From Brasenia schreberi (taxonomy: Eukaryota > Streptophyta > Magnoliopsida > Nymphaeales > Cabombaceae), in contig JAYKKT010000074.1 of the NCBI GenBank assembly GCA_036023115.1, positions 6,335,501-6,399,500 of the forward strand: a stretch of 64,000 nucleotides of DNA. The letters are read 5' to 3'. The notes below the pieces were generated by a model. That model had not been told where the DNA came from and did not search any database. It worked only from the letters and a program-made list of their open reading frames with translations. The position numbers and the translations under genes were made by a program. The first letter of the stretch is position 1. Each line of letters opens with the position of its first letter. Shown here piece after piece: positions 50,201 through 62,054 of the stretch.

Positions 50201-51864
50201 AAGATACCGAGGGAGGTTCTTTGGAGAACTTTGGAAAAAAGAGGTATCCCATTGACACAAAAACATGTGTGACGACTCATGAAGGAATGACACTTCTTTG
50301 AAGTTAATATTGGGTTACATCAATGATCAACTTTAAGTCCATACTTATTTATAATGGTGATTGATAAGTTAACAAAACATATTCAAGATTAAGTACCTTG
50401 GTGTATGTTATTTGCAGATGACATTGTGTTAGTGGAGGAGTCTAAGAAAAAAGTTAATAGAAAATTGGAACTATGGAGAGAAGCATTAAAAAGCAAAGGC
50501 CTCCGACTTAGTAAAATAAAGACAGAATATATGGAATGTAAGTTCAATCATTTGGTTACTTCAGAGGACATAGAAATTAAAATTGGCACACATTGCATCA
50601 CCAAAAGAAAAGTTTTAAATACCTAGGGTCAATTTTTCAGAGAGATGGAAGAATTGATGGAGATGTTACACATATAATTACTGTTGATTGGTTAAAATAG
50701 AGAGGAGTATCCTGTATTCTTTATGATAAGAAGATACCATTAAAGTTAAAAGGTAAATATTATAGAGCAACAATTAGACTTGTCATGTTTTATGGTTATG
50801 AGTGTTGGGCAGTTAACCATCAACATGTACAAAAGGATTCTATGACTGAAATAAAGATGTTGAGATGGATGAGTGGTCAAACAAGAAAACACCGTATACA
50901 TAATGAGGTTATTAAAAACAAATTAGAAGTGACACCAATAGAGGATAAAATGAGAGAATATCGTTTAAGATGGTTTAAACATATAGAAAGAAGATTAGAA
51001 GAAGAACCTTTAGGAAGGTTTGAAAAACTAAATTTGAAAAGAATTAAAAGAGGTAGAGGACGACCACAAAAGTATTGGAAAGAAACAATAAAGAATGATC
51101 TAGCTTATTGTGAGTTCTGCTAACATGACATATGATAGAACTCTATGAAAACAAAGAATCCATGTAGCCGACCCCATCTAGTAGAGAAAAGGCTTAGTTG
51201 TTGTAGTTTTGTATTCTTCAGGAGATCGATGGGATCTCATGCAGCTAAGTAAACTTACTGTTTATGGGAATTAGAATAGAGAGAGACTGAATTATACTGT
51301 CACAGGGACACGCATGGAAATCTGATACTAATACAGGAAATTTCTTTTTTGACATTTGTTGAAAATTTGGTTTTCTTGTTGCGAGAAACCATCTTTGAGC
51401 GAATTAGTGATAGTGCAAGTGTCGTGTCAACGTGTACACCACAAAAAAACGACGTGTCCATGTACCATGGAGCAGAAGATGTTAATGGAGGATTTGCGGG
51501 AGTGCTTTAGGGAGAATGCTTCGGCAAGAGCCCAACCATGCACACACTAACCGTGAACAGCGAATTATACTTTTCTTTAAGCATTCCCTTGTCTAATTAG
51601 ATGAGTTAAGCCTATAAAAACGGCTTAAATTTCTAAAGAAATGCCTGTATTTCCAATTGCATAAGCAAAAGTAATTTTTTTGTCTTGACATCCAAGTTCA
51701 TTAAATTTATTTATTAAATTTACAAAGAGAACTTATTCACCCAGAAATTAAAAGTAAACAAGTTAAATTTATTTATTAAATGACTTAAATACCTGAAACA
51801 GTAAACTATTATAAATATAGTATTGTTCTTGTTGGGGTAACATATACCATGATTAGAAGATGTT

Positions 51865-51940
<76 letters not shown>

Positions 51941-52102
51941 CTTATCGAATTTCTTGAGTATCTTTGTGAACGCCACGAGATTCAAGGAGCTGCCAAATTT
52001 AGTAAAATCCAAAACTGCATCAGTCATCACAGCAACCTCCCAACCAGCGTACAGAACACACAAAAGCACAAACAGCTCAAGTTTCAGGAAAAAAGTTCCT
52101 TG

Positions 52103-52178
<76 letters not shown>

Positions 52179-54808
52179 GTATATATGTATATGTATATAT
52201 ATATACACATATATATATATACACATATATATATATATATACATATATATACATATATATATGTATATGTATATATATAGAGAGAGAGTTCCTGTCCTTA
52301 TTTGTATTACCGCTTGTTGGTACTATCTAATCGCAGCCGTTTATGGCATTCAACGGTCCATTACATGACAAAACCCCGTCATTTCCCTGAGATGATAGCT
52401 CACTTACCACTTTGAACTGGAACCAACCAACGGCGGAGATTCGATATCACCAAGAAGCGGCACTCTTTAAGTCTCGTGTCAATAGAAAAACTTCAGTTTT
52501 TTTAATTTTGAGATTAGAAAGCTCGAGGCTGCCCTCCCTTCCACCTTAATAAATCGATTAAGCATTAAAATGGGATCAAAATTTTTTAAAAAAAAAAATT
52601 CTCAATACCTGTAGGTCTTGAGCAGGCCGAGGCCGCGGTAGAGTTCAACGTAGGCGCCGCGGATCATCTTCTCGGCACACTGGACCTTCTTGCGGCTAAG
52701 GAGCTCACCGGCTCCGTCCTTTCTGGGCGCGTTGATCACGTCGTCCCAGACGGACTGGGTCAGGGCTGACAGAGCTCGGGTGGGCGTCGTTGCGGGGATG
52801 TCGATCCGCATCAGGGCTCCCTTCGCGCCCCTGGCGCCCTTGGGACCGACCTTCCCTCTTGAGACAACTGGCCCGACTTTCCTCTCCAACGCAGTCATCA
52901 GATCGCCAGGCGACTGTCCACCTGTTTCCTCCGTATCCGTTGTACTCTCTGCAGACGAGATGAAATGCGTTAGCCATCGTCATTTTTCTTATCTTCGTCG
53001 TCTTGCTCTTTCCGTTTTTACTGCCGCCGGGTTTCCGCAGACACTCGTTTTGCATCAGAAAGAGAGCATAATGCAGAGACTTGATAGCATCGTGTGTGCA
53101 GAGACTTGATAGCATCGTGTGTGCAGAGTTGAAATATAGCCATGTACCAAAGCTAGGGGTGGCAACTTCTTTGTTGTTGTATGTGATATTATGTATTGTA
53201 TCATTTCTTGTTCGTGTCATAAACAGGTTAATTTTATGTACAACCCACTTTTGTCCCGTGTGACTTGGGTAGACACGAACTTAACAACACAGCACAGATA
53301 CCCCTGACTCGAATAATGGCTTACGTCTTTGAATATATAATAAATTTAAATTTAAATATATATGTATGTATTTGTCTTCATCAACCAGTTTTCTTTGGAG
53401 TTTCACGTGAAATATTCTGAACTTTATAATATATATTTAAGTATTCATTCATCATTTCTTAAAGTTGCCTAATTATACCATTTTGAACTGAACCCATGTC
53501 TAAGTTGTGTCAGAGTGTGGCCCATTTGAACAGCGGCCAGGCACGGTGCTCGGTTATATTGCACCATTTATGAACAATCATTTGCCTACATAGTGCTTTA
53601 TTGAGACTCAAAACAACTTTAGTTACCAACTAAAGAACAAATCATTTTCAGAAACTACTCATCACTGCGGGGACTTTAATTTCCTCTTCTTATGGAACAG
53701 TCAGCTTTGCGTTAATATATAGATTTGTAAGAAGAAGAAGAAGAGGGAGTTGATACCTGAAAGTTCACATCCCCGAAGGGACGGTGACATCGAGCCCGGT
53801 GAGGTCCCACCGTTGGTCGATGTCCTCCGGTGGCGCTCATGAAGCACATGCTGCAGATCGAGGAGGATCTGCAGCTGCTTGCTGAGTAGTTCACCCCTCT
53901 CCAGGAACTCAGCCTCCTTCGATCTGTAAAATTGGTTCACCTTGTTAAGTTGCTCGTCCAGATGCACGAAAAACTCTTTTACTGCGTCGTCTTCGCTAAA
54001 CAGAGTTTCAAGGTCTGTCTCGTACCAATTCTCCTCGTCCCCTTTCACCTGCATGACCAAAACACGCAATAAAACAACAAAATATTCGTAAATTTTATAG
54101 ATGAATGGAACGATTACTTAGTTTTTCTATGCAAGCAACTGCTAATATATAACAGACTTTATTCTTAATTTCATCGAAATAAATTACTGCCATGACAGCG
54201 GGAGACACAGTCCGCTAAAACATCACCTGCCTATAACGCCGAATACGACAAGAAAAACGTGTCCTACTCAGAAGAAATCCATTTTCCCTAATCTCCATCT
54301 TCTGTCTTTAAGGGTGGGGGGCAGAAGGAAAAAGAAAACAGAGAGGAGTCGTCACTAGAACAGAACGTTAAACGCTCCATCCAGCTGCATATACGTCATA
54401 ACTCATCGTCTACAAAGTACCCACTTAACCGCCTAAAAGAAACCAACAAAAAGGTACCACGCAAACAAGCAACGTACCAACAACACTAGAAAACCATTGT
54501 CGCAGAGAGAGAGAGAGCAGGTAATAGCAGAAGGGTGGTGACTAGTGGTCGATTATCACCTGAATTATGGGAGCGTCGTTACGGGAGAAGAATTTATCAG
54601 CGAATTTTGCGCCGAGAGAGCGCAGGGGGTCCAGAACGGAAAAGCCCGACGCGAAGCCGGACGAAATGAGACCCCGGGAGGCGTGAGACGTCGCTTCCCG
54701 GAGAAGTTTGATCTTCTTCACATTCTTCTTGAGTGCCCAGTAATTCACGAATGCGTCTTTCCATTCCGGTATTAACTGAGCCTCTAGCTCCTTTGAGAAC
54801 TTCACCAT
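42984..54808 (-). CDS. PHO1: PHO1-type phosphate exporter (SPX-EXS protein)
   Basis: Endomembrane/plasma-membrane protein that exports phosphate, classically into root xylem. Fourteen exons: 54560-54808, 53757-54048, 52609-52948, 51941-51989, 47767-47838, 46700-46829, 46417-46537, 45317-45566, 45116-45220, 44506-44550, 44040-44192, 43509-43787, 43155-43291, 42984-43074. The phase is continuous, giving 770 aa (Arabidopsis PHO1 has 782). The SPX domain, which binds inositol pyrophosphates, begins [20 protein letters not shown] and includes the basic helix [10 protein letters not shown]; it continues to about residue 377 ([18 protein letters not shown]). Membrane segments follow from [16 protein letters not shown]. 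The EXS domain occupies about residues 552-770 ([50 protein letters not shown]) and ends [12 protein letters not shown]. No lesion. Whether it is the PHO1 orthologue or a PHO1-H paralogue is not settled here. Confidence 0.93.
45668..45782 (+). mobile_element. tRNA-derived SINE, copy 2
   Basis: A-box-like TAGCTCACTCGGCTAGG (45678-45695) and B-box-like GAGTTTGATGC (45721-45731). Then CAGGCTTCCATCTCCTCATT, GTACCCC and a short A run. In PHO1 intron 7, antisense to the gene. Confidence 0.65.
46863..46975 (-). mobile_element. Decayed LINE 3' end in PHO1 intron 5 region
   Basis: ACAACTAAGC, then ATACAAGATGGGTCG and TGAATTCTTTG match the LINE 3' end with many changes. No target duplication seen. Confidence 0.55.
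47221..47270. repeat. (TA)n microsatellite
   Basis: About 25 uninterrupted TA units in a PHO1 intron. Confidence 0.95.
48070..51203 (+). mobile_element. RTE-type LINE, 3.1 kb, in PHO1 intron 4
   Basis: Covers the endonuclease (from 48160; [33 protein letters not shown]), linker, reverse transcriptase ([13 protein letters not shown] at about 50405) and the 3' end. It is flanked by TAGTTTTGTATTTCTTC (48053-48069) and TAGTTTTGTATTCTTC (51204-51219), a target duplication with one indel. The ORF is broken by many stops. The segment around [10 protein letters not shown] is duplicated (about 49940-50110 and 50125-50290). It is antisense to PHO1. Confidence 0.9.
51868..51938. repeat. (TA)n(GA)n next to the PHO1 exon 4 donor
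   Basis: The TA run is followed by a GA run that ends two bases from the intron border. On the PHO1 strand the intron therefore begins GTTCTCTCTCTC. Confidence 0.95.
52105..52288. repeat. Long imperfect (TA)n/(TATG)n microsatellite
   Basis: Pure TA for about 65 bp, then TA interspersed with TATG and TACA, then a short GA run. Lies in PHO1 intron 3, 115 bases upstream of exon 4. Confidence 0.95.
53075..53124. repeat. 25-bp tandem duplication
   Basis: AGAGACTTGATAGCATCGTG plus TGTGC occurs twice in succession in PHO1 intron 2. Confidence 0.9.
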
Positions 54809-54880
54809 TTTTATAGAGAGAGAGAGAGACGTCACCCTCTGTAGTTGAAATGGAGGAGGTTCAGACAATCTAGTGACATA

Positions 54881-54890
54881 CATTTATAGA
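54881..54890 (-). promoter_or_regulatory. Probable TATA box of the PHO1-type gene
   Basis: TCTATAAATG on the minus strand, 73 bases upstream of the ATG. This would place transcription start near 54850 and give a short GA-rich 5' UTR. No perfect phosphate-starvation P1BS element (GNATATNC) was noticed in the flank by eye. Confidence 0.45.
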
Positions 54891-55527
54891 GAATTGTCTT
54901 ACTTTTGAGAGAGAGAGAGAGAGAAGTGCGTTCGCGTGGGGCCTTCGTGGGTGCTAATCTCATGAAGTTACAGAAGAGCAGGAATCGTTTCGTTCAAACG
55001 ACCGCAGTGTGCTTGTGGTGAGGCAGCAATCTAGCCTTTGGTTCACATATCAACGGTGCAGATGCCTTCTATTGGATATTGACCACCCTGATGTCACAAG
55101 GACTCGCCGTCCTTGCTCTAGAAAAGAATGTACTGACACGTAACTCGAGTCACGTATACATACACAATTTTTCAGTATTTTAATGAGTGTATCACATCCC
55201 TCATAATCATACGTGGTACTTGCTAAAGTATAAGCATCGTCCTTCTAACAAAATTAAATCTCAGAAATGCTATGCCGGTTACTCATGCATTCGTGTCCGG
55301 AGAATGTCGGTTGTTCAGCACTCTCAGTTTATAATCATATGGATTAAGAACATTATCTATTTTTTTTAATTGATCCACATTTTTAATGTGTCAATTTTAT
55401 CTCTGCATTTTCCTTTTCCTTTTTAATTTGTTTTTTTTATTGGTATTTTTAGTTAGTTTCTTGTTATATGTACCACGATAGAAAATTTGAGGATGTATAT
55501 GACATTTAAAGAAACACTAAACTGAGT

Positions 55528-55625
55528 GGTTCCCGGTTTTTGATTCGGCTTCATCGGTTCCAGTTTCAATCGATTCCTTGCTCGATTTGGTTTGGGTTGG
55601 AACTGCCTCAGACCAGCCATATCTA
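55528..55625. repeat. GGTTC-rich dispersed repeat
   Basis: GGTTCCCGGTTTTTGATTCG to GGTTGGAACTGCC. Related in composition and motif order to the blocks at 56493 and 41796; probably the end of a non-autonomous DNA element. Confidence 0.4.
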
Positions 55626-56492
55626 TGTTGGGGTTGTTATAAAAGATGGTCGACGTTACACTGAAATGTTAAACTTGGAAGTTGTGGCCGTAGGTGGATC
55701 TTTTTAGAAATTTGGGGTGCCTTAAAGTTAATTAACAAAAGGCATGTCATTGAGACCGATCCACGATCTATAAGAGGAATTAATAAACCAGATCCAAATC
55801 AAGTTCGAAATATCTGAATATGAATCCAAGATGGCAACAGACTCATTGTCCTCTTCCTGGATATTTTTAGTTTATTTTGACAGTTTTAAGCTGCTAAAAT
55901 GATTAAGAAAGCAATGAAATGTGATAATAGTAACATAAACTATCCAAGTACATGTTTATTTTGATGGCTTAACAAATTGTCTTAGACAGATATAAATCTG
56001 TTGACGGCGAAAATTATACGTTCCACTTCAGCGGATTCCGGTAACTGTTATTAGAATTGTGTTGTCACTTTTGATGATAAAAAAACATCAATTTATCTCG
56101 ATAGCTAACGCAATTGGGAACGGAAAACAAAAAATGAATTGAACGATCAAATTTAGAAAAATCAAACCTACAGAGAATTTCCACTGTTACGATCAATCCG
56201 GCGAAGCCACTTTACACCTCTAGAGCATCCCCAGGAACTGAGAAATAGTTTCACTGCTGAAAGGATGAATCAGGTTCCGCGTCAAACTCCAACAAACAAA
56301 GATACGACTTGTGTGTGAGATCCCCTTCTTTTATGGCTTAGACAGCAATTAGGAGACAGTATTTTGCCAAATGGAGGCCTGAAAAGGAGATAGAATAAAA
56401 TCTAGAATAAAGAATAATTGTAAATTGCTAAGATATAACAAACCTATCAAGGTGAAAGTAAATATTAAGATGACCAATGATGAAATTACATG

Positions 56493-56575
56493 TTGTAAGT
56501 CCCGGTTCCGGTTCCATCTGGTTCCTGACCTGGTTTGGTTCTGGTTGGAACTGGGCTGCACCTGGGCACCACTTA
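56493..56575. repeat. GGTTC-rich dispersed repeat
   Basis: CCCGGTTCCGGTTCCATCTG, then CCTGGTTTGGTTCTGGTTGG. Same type as neighbouring blocks; ends not defined. Confidence 0.4.
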
Positions 56576-57394
56576 TTTACTACGGCAAATTAAACTTAGT
56601 GCTTAATTGAGTACGTGAGATTTTTCACCAGGAAAGCAACAAGCTAATTAAATGGTAGATAAGACAGCATCAAAAGTGCATGCTCTGACACAAATACAAC
56701 CCGACAGTAACACGGAAAGAGGTAGGTCATGTTTGGGTTCGCGTTCGTTCGACACAAACACGAAATGACACGAGACGGACTCATGGAGCCTGACGTTTAA
56801 CAATGTCACCCTACTGTCATGGTGTTTGATGAGTAATAGCATATGAATGCAAACTTACTGTAAAATGTAAATAAGATTAAAAATGGCTAAGAATGCAAGG
56901 GAAGGGGAACCATGTACATGAAGATGGATTTAATTGAAGTTAGTGCAACAGCCATTGAGCTTTTTCTGAGGGTTTTCCCTCTTGGTGATGACTAGGAAAG
57001 CACATGAATTATTTTTTATTACAAGAATAATTTGCTACGGTAAAGTGGACACTCACAGCCAAGCAATATTTTGAAAAGCGTCGCTAATTCTTGCTGCTGA
57101 AGTAGTCAATGTGCAAACTTAACCAATTAGCTGCCTTTTCTTGTGTGACGAAAAGCACTAATTTGGAATTTCGTCACAAAAATTATACTTTAAATCATGC
57201 CTTACTCAATCTAGTTAGATCGTCGATCCGATTTTAATAAAAAAGAACAAAGGAACAGGTATCTTAGTGACACGAACAAAGTTTTTGTTCCCAATCAAAC
57301 ACTTGTTTAGTAGAAGTTTGGTTTCCCACTGTTCTTGTCGATGGGCTGCGGGTCAATGACCAAAGACAGTGACAAACAGGGTTGTGCACTCAGT

Positions 57395-57575
57395 CTGGCT
57401 GGTGAATGAGCAGAATGAACCAAGCAGGTAGACATGGTCGGTTCCAATCGGTGAACTGAGACAGAAACCAGTTGAACTGGAACCAGAGACTACCTGGTTT
57501 GGTTCTGGTTTTACCTTTTATAAATTTGAAACTGGAAATAGTGATTTCAAACCGTCGATTTTAGTCTTTTTTACA
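57395..57575. repeat. GGTTC-rich dispersed repeat, pair member A
   Basis: Contains GAGACTACCTGGTTTGGTTC, then TTTTACCTTTTATAAATTTG and GTGATTTCAAACCGTCGATT. The same order of blocks occurs at 59555-59745 in the same orientation, so the two are copies of one family. AT-rich sequence follows. Confidence 0.6.
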
Positions 57576-59003
57576 ATTTTTGTTTAATTTATTTTTTTAA
57601 TAAATATTTTTGAACCTAATAAATGTTCTTTTAAAATATATTTTATCTATTCAATATTTAGTATAAATTAAATTAACAGTGTTAAAATAAATTTTATTTA
57701 CAATTTTAAAAATAAAAAAATGGAATAAATTATTTTAAAAAAATTTATAAATATGATGACTAATTTAAAAAAAATTATAAGAATTAAATTAAAAAGAATG
57801 TAATAAACTATATTATGTCATAAATTTTTAATTTAACCATTCGAAATTATTCTATCTTAAAGTTTTACTTTTCTACATGAACTTATTGCACATGTATTAA
57901 TTATTAAGTTAACTCAATAATTTTTATTTAATATAAATTATTAATTAATAAATATTTAGAGATTGTATTACATACTTTAATAAAATATTTAAACATCAAT
58001 ACAAGTGAATTTTACAGGTGGAAGGAATCCCGAATAAAATTTGGTGTTAATAATATGCATGAGTTCAAATCTCTCTTATTTTATCATTGAGGTTGAAGTA
58101 TTAAAATTTATGTGTGTGAAAATAATATTATTAGGAGGTAATTTTCATTTAAGCTCGGTGTGAAGCATGATTTTGACCAGGTTAAAAAGAAAAAAAAAAA
58201 AAATAAAAAAAAGTATAAATTAAAAATAAAAGAAAAAATTAAAAAAATAAAATAAATAAAATAAGTGTATGTTCTTTTTTTTAATTCATGAACTCATCAT
58301 CATTATCCAAATTTCGTTCATAATAATATGTTTGAATCTAGATACATTTTGCATAAATCAAGGTTTTATTTCATATGTAAAAGTGAGCTCTAACTTATGT
58401 TTAAGCATCTATCTTTACTCCGGTCTCTACGAGTAAGGTTTCGTGGAGATAAGGGGACAAGGATGAGATTCTTTTGGTCATGTTATGAAGATGGAGATGG
58501 AAACAAGGTTCTGAAATGAGAAGAGGGAGAGGACTCATGTTGGTCCACTAACTTTTGGATTTATAGGGGTGGGTCCCGCAGGATCTCTACAACAGTCGAG
58601 ATATACGGGTGGAGTTTTTGCATACAAACCAAAATCGATATTACGACTTACTAAGAGGATGATTTTAAGGGCAAAGCTTCTTGCCCTCATATTTGTCATA
58701 TTCTCTTTATGTCAAAACGTGGAATATCTCGCAGAGTCGTGTTGTCGATCACGGATTGTATGTCATTATCAGGAAAAGCATGCTCATGGATTTTGCGTGA
58801 AACCAAATTTCTGTTCTTCTAATCCACTCCATGAATCCTGCTCCACACACACGCACACATTGATTGGATTTATCCATCACAAACCCTGATCACTCGTACT
58901 CGTTCATTATTTTTTAACTTTTAAATTACATTCATATCATAAAAAAAATGTTAGTTGTAAAAAAAATCTGATTATATATATAGTTATAATATATACAGTA
59001 GTA

Positions 59004-59192
59004 CTACAACAACAACTAAGCTTTTTCCTATATTAGATGGGGTCGGTTACATGGATTCCTTTTTTTTGTTGTAGAATTCATGTTAACTCTGATAAAGTTT
59101 TACGCTAACTGTTGAAAGCCTAACGCAACCCTCCTCTTTTATCCTAACTTGAGACTGATCATGTAAAGGTAATCTCTTACATGAGCGAAGTT
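59004..59192 (-). mobile_element. Au-like SINE, second copy
   Basis: Read on the minus strand: CTCATGTAAGAG, then GGGTTGCGTTAGGCTTTC and GCGTAAAACTTTATC, then the LINE 3' end (GGAATCCATGTAACCGACCC to AAAAGCTTAGTTGTTG). Same block order and same joint as the 21568-21754 copy; somewhat diverged. Confidence 0.7.
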
Positions 59193-59554
59193 TATAAATA
59201 TATATGCTAATCCACTTTAAATATTTTCACTGTGATAAACAGTAGAAATTTAAATTTAAAAGATGAAAAATATCAATATACTTTTTATACTTTGTATGTA
59301 AATAATTAATATTTTAACCAGTCATTTAAATGATAAGGAGGATTTGAGTATCAATGAGGTGTACAGATCGATTATGATATATATATATATATCACCAATA
59401 AATCAGGCCGCTGTTTATCTCTCACAACTAGTCATCAATATTGATTTTTCACAAAGTATCCAAGTTTTAGTTTGATCGTCTTTTCTTCGGATTAAGAACT
59501 GTGACACCGTAACGCAATGTTTAAGATGGAAAAAGTGAGAGCCAATGTTAAATC

Positions 59555-59745
59555 ACCGTAGACGGTTTCTAACTGGTCCGGTGGTTTCAACTGAAACCGA
59601 ACCGAGTCAAGAACTGATTGATCCGGTGAAATCGGAATCGAGACTCACCTGGTCTGGTTTTGATTTTACCTTTTCTATAACTGGAATAAGTGGTTTCAAA
59701 CCATCGATTTCAGTATTTTTTAAATGTTTAAATTAAAATTTATTT
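59555..59745. repeat. GGTTC-rich dispersed repeat, pair member B
   Basis: Contains GAGACTCACCTGGTCTGG, then TTTTACCTTTTCTATAACTG and GTGGTTTCAAACCATCGATT, matching member A at 57395-57575. Confidence 0.6.
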
Positions 59746-59796
59746 TATATAAAATTACCGGTTGAAGACTTGGAACTCCCACCAGCAGCAAGGGCG

Positions 59797-60027
59797 TCAA
59801 AGCACCCTGCCAATTGAGGTAACAATCTGGTGCCAAATCTGTGAAAGATTTAATACATTGGATGGGCTACAGTCCCTTCCACCCAACTGTATGGTTGCAT
59901 CTGCATAAATATCAACGTATTCTGCAGGTACATATTTTGTTCTTCGAAGCATCCTCCTCATGAGTTCATAGTCAGCATTGTGCTTGCCCACGAACAAAGA
60001 GAAAAGTAAAAGATAGTCGTATGCCAC
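59797..60027 (-). pseudogene. Unrecognised coding-like fragment
   Basis: A 76-residue open frame with protein-like composition (HNADYELMRRMLRRTKYV, PAEYVDIYADATIQLGGR). No start context, no neighbouring exons identified. It may be one exon of a decayed gene or transposon protein; the family is not recognised. Confidence 0.25.
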
Positions 60028-60112
60028 AAAACCATCATACGCATGCCACTTTAATCAACCTTTAAACTAAGCATTCTTTTGGATCGTACATACGAAGAAT
60101 TGTACCAAAAGT

Positions 60113-60208
60113 GTTAGCTCAACGGCAGGGCTCTTTGCTGTTGGTTAGGAGTTCAGCACCCAGAGGATGGATGTATTAGACTTCGGCCACCTTTTATAAC
60201 AAAGAAGA
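60113..60208 (+). mobile_element. tRNA-derived SINE, copy 3
   Basis: A-box-like TTAGCTCAACGGCAGGGC and B-box-like GGAGTTCAGCACCC, then TTAGACTTCGGCCACCTTTT and an A-rich end. More diverged than the other copies. Confidence 0.55.
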
Positions 60209-60267
60209 ACATCATTTATGAAGAATCAAAGAGGCACACTCATTCAAAGCGAATACCAAAACCAGTA

Positions 60268-60310
60268 CCGTACACAAGCCTTTCACATATAGGAAAGGTC
60301 AGCTGCATGG
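60268..60310 (-). mobile_element. Decayed LINE 3' end
   Basis: ACAAGCCTTTCACATATAGG, then GTCAGCTGCATGGATT, a diverged match to the LINE 3' terminus in minus orientation. Confidence 0.4.
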
Positions 60311-60346
60311 ATTGTTATTCGTATTCTCATTTGTATGATGTCGTTC

Positions 60347-60386
60347 GAGTTATAAGCACATCTCACATGCATAAATACACATCAAC

Positions 60387-60424
<38 letters not shown>

Positions 60425-60863
60425 GAGAGAGTGTGTGAGAGAGATGCTAAACTTCTTATGTTAGACATTGCTTGATGATTATTACCGTCTATACAATCAT
60501 CATACGGTAATTATCAAGGCATCCATCCCACATTTGATCATGTACTTTAAATGGTATCAATGCTTGTGTGGATATTTATGGGCCACTTGATCATACGGTG
60601 GTGATCAAGGCATCTATCCCGCGGTGCATCATGTGCTTTAAATGGTACCAATCCTTGTGTCAATGTTCACTAGCAACTCGATCCGTGTGATTTGGAGGGC
60701 ACATATGGTCCAAATCGTCCAATAAAGTGACATGAAAGAGTGTCTAGCAACCTCTAGTATTTCATATATATATATATATAAAAGCAGTATATAAGCCAGG
60801 AGCAAACAGCAAGGCTTGAGTTATAAGCACATCTCACATGCATAAACACACATCAACGAATAT
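60347..60863. repeat. Direct repeats enclosing a 91-bp tandem duplication
   Basis: GAGTTATAAGCACATCTCAC through CATCAACGAATAT occurs at 60347-60392 and again at 60818-60863 with one change. Between them are a TA run (60389-60419) and a 91-bp tandem duplication starting CATACGGT at 60501 and 60592. Confidence 0.75.
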
Positions 60864-61870
60864 TATACGCACACAAGTAAAGCAAGCCTTATTTCTATAT
60901 CAGAATAGTGTTAGGCTACGTACATCATTGGTTGTGATTCCAGTCTTATACTAGCTCGATATTTAGGACACATGCACACACAAACGCGTATATTTGTATT
61001 TATGCATGTGTGTGTGTGTGAAAGAGTTGGTGCGCGCGTATGCGAGGAACACAATTGCAACGTGAGAGATCGAGGAGATCCTTATTAGCTTAACAGATGG
61101 ACAGCAAATCTGAAGAAAGTAGATTCGCCTTCTCTGTGACAAGCAATAGCAGAATGTCTATTTCAGTGGAACTCTCCATGCTTAGTGTGCTGAATCAAGT
61201 AACAACAAATTAAATTGCATGCTCTCAGAAGAAGAAGAAAACTGAATGGCTTCTCATCAGCCTTTGTTCCACGGTTTATTACTGAATTGCTTCTCATCAA
61301 ACTTTGTTCCACGGTTTACTAATCACGCAAGTATTTGAAAGAGACTGAAGGTGGTCTCCTTCTATTGTCATTTCACCTGCCATAGGCTAGTGATAAGTGG
61401 CATGGCGACATATAACTACACGCCAATATGGTCTGCATCGCCACAATAACGACGTTGATGCCATTGATCAGATTCATGAGCAATGTCTTTCCCAAGAAAC
61501 CTTTTCTCAGGGGGGAACTTTTCATTTATTTTGAAAAAATTGGAGGTCCTATTGAGAAGAACGTCAGCAGGGTAATATCTTCTGAAGTATGATGGCTCGG
61601 AGGCGTGTGTATATACGTCGGATCTTAAACAGCCATCTAAAATGAACGCATCGAGACCTTCGGAATTTTAGCTAATCCTATTCATGCGGATGAACGCATA
61701 TAATATGAAATACAAGGATGTGATAGGACGTTACGTAGTCATCTCACACGCACAACACACTGACAAATTTCAAAAACTTTAGGGTGAAATGAATGACAAC
61801 TTAACGTAAAGTTTCCCAAACTGATTGCATATGTATAAAAAATCGAATCAGTTTTGGGAAGAAAACACTT

Positions 61871-61871
<1 letters not shown>

Positions 61872-61916
<45 letters not shown>
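61872..61916. repeat. (GA)n microsatellite
   Basis: About 22 uninterrupted GA units in the right-hand non-genic region. Confidence 0.95.
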
Positions 61917-61919
<3 letters not shown>

Positions 61920-62054
61920 GATCATTTGTTAGCTCACGCTTAACTATTGTTTTTGAAAGACATGAATGAAACAACATTGTCCATCATTTTTTTAACAGCT
62001 TTAAAAAAATTTAAATTACACACATACCACTGAAAATTAATGAGTGGGCATATC

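Larger units (their letters stand above)
54900..59000. other. AT-rich region upstream of the PHO1-type gene without recognisable genes
   Basis: Beyond the promoter flank I see dispersed GGTTC-rich repeats and very AT-rich stretches (57570-58000 and 58170-58265). A 106-residue open frame on the plus strand (58569-58889) has no recognisable domain; I do not call it a gene. Confidence 0.5.

Noticed and set aside
51860..52330. Long open frames of alternating Tyr-Ile and Arg-Glu
   Set aside because: They are translations of the TA and GA microsatellites, not proteins.
58569..58889. 106-residue plus-strand open frame
   Set aside because: No domain, no promoter or splice context, biased Cys/His composition from translated repeat-like DNA.
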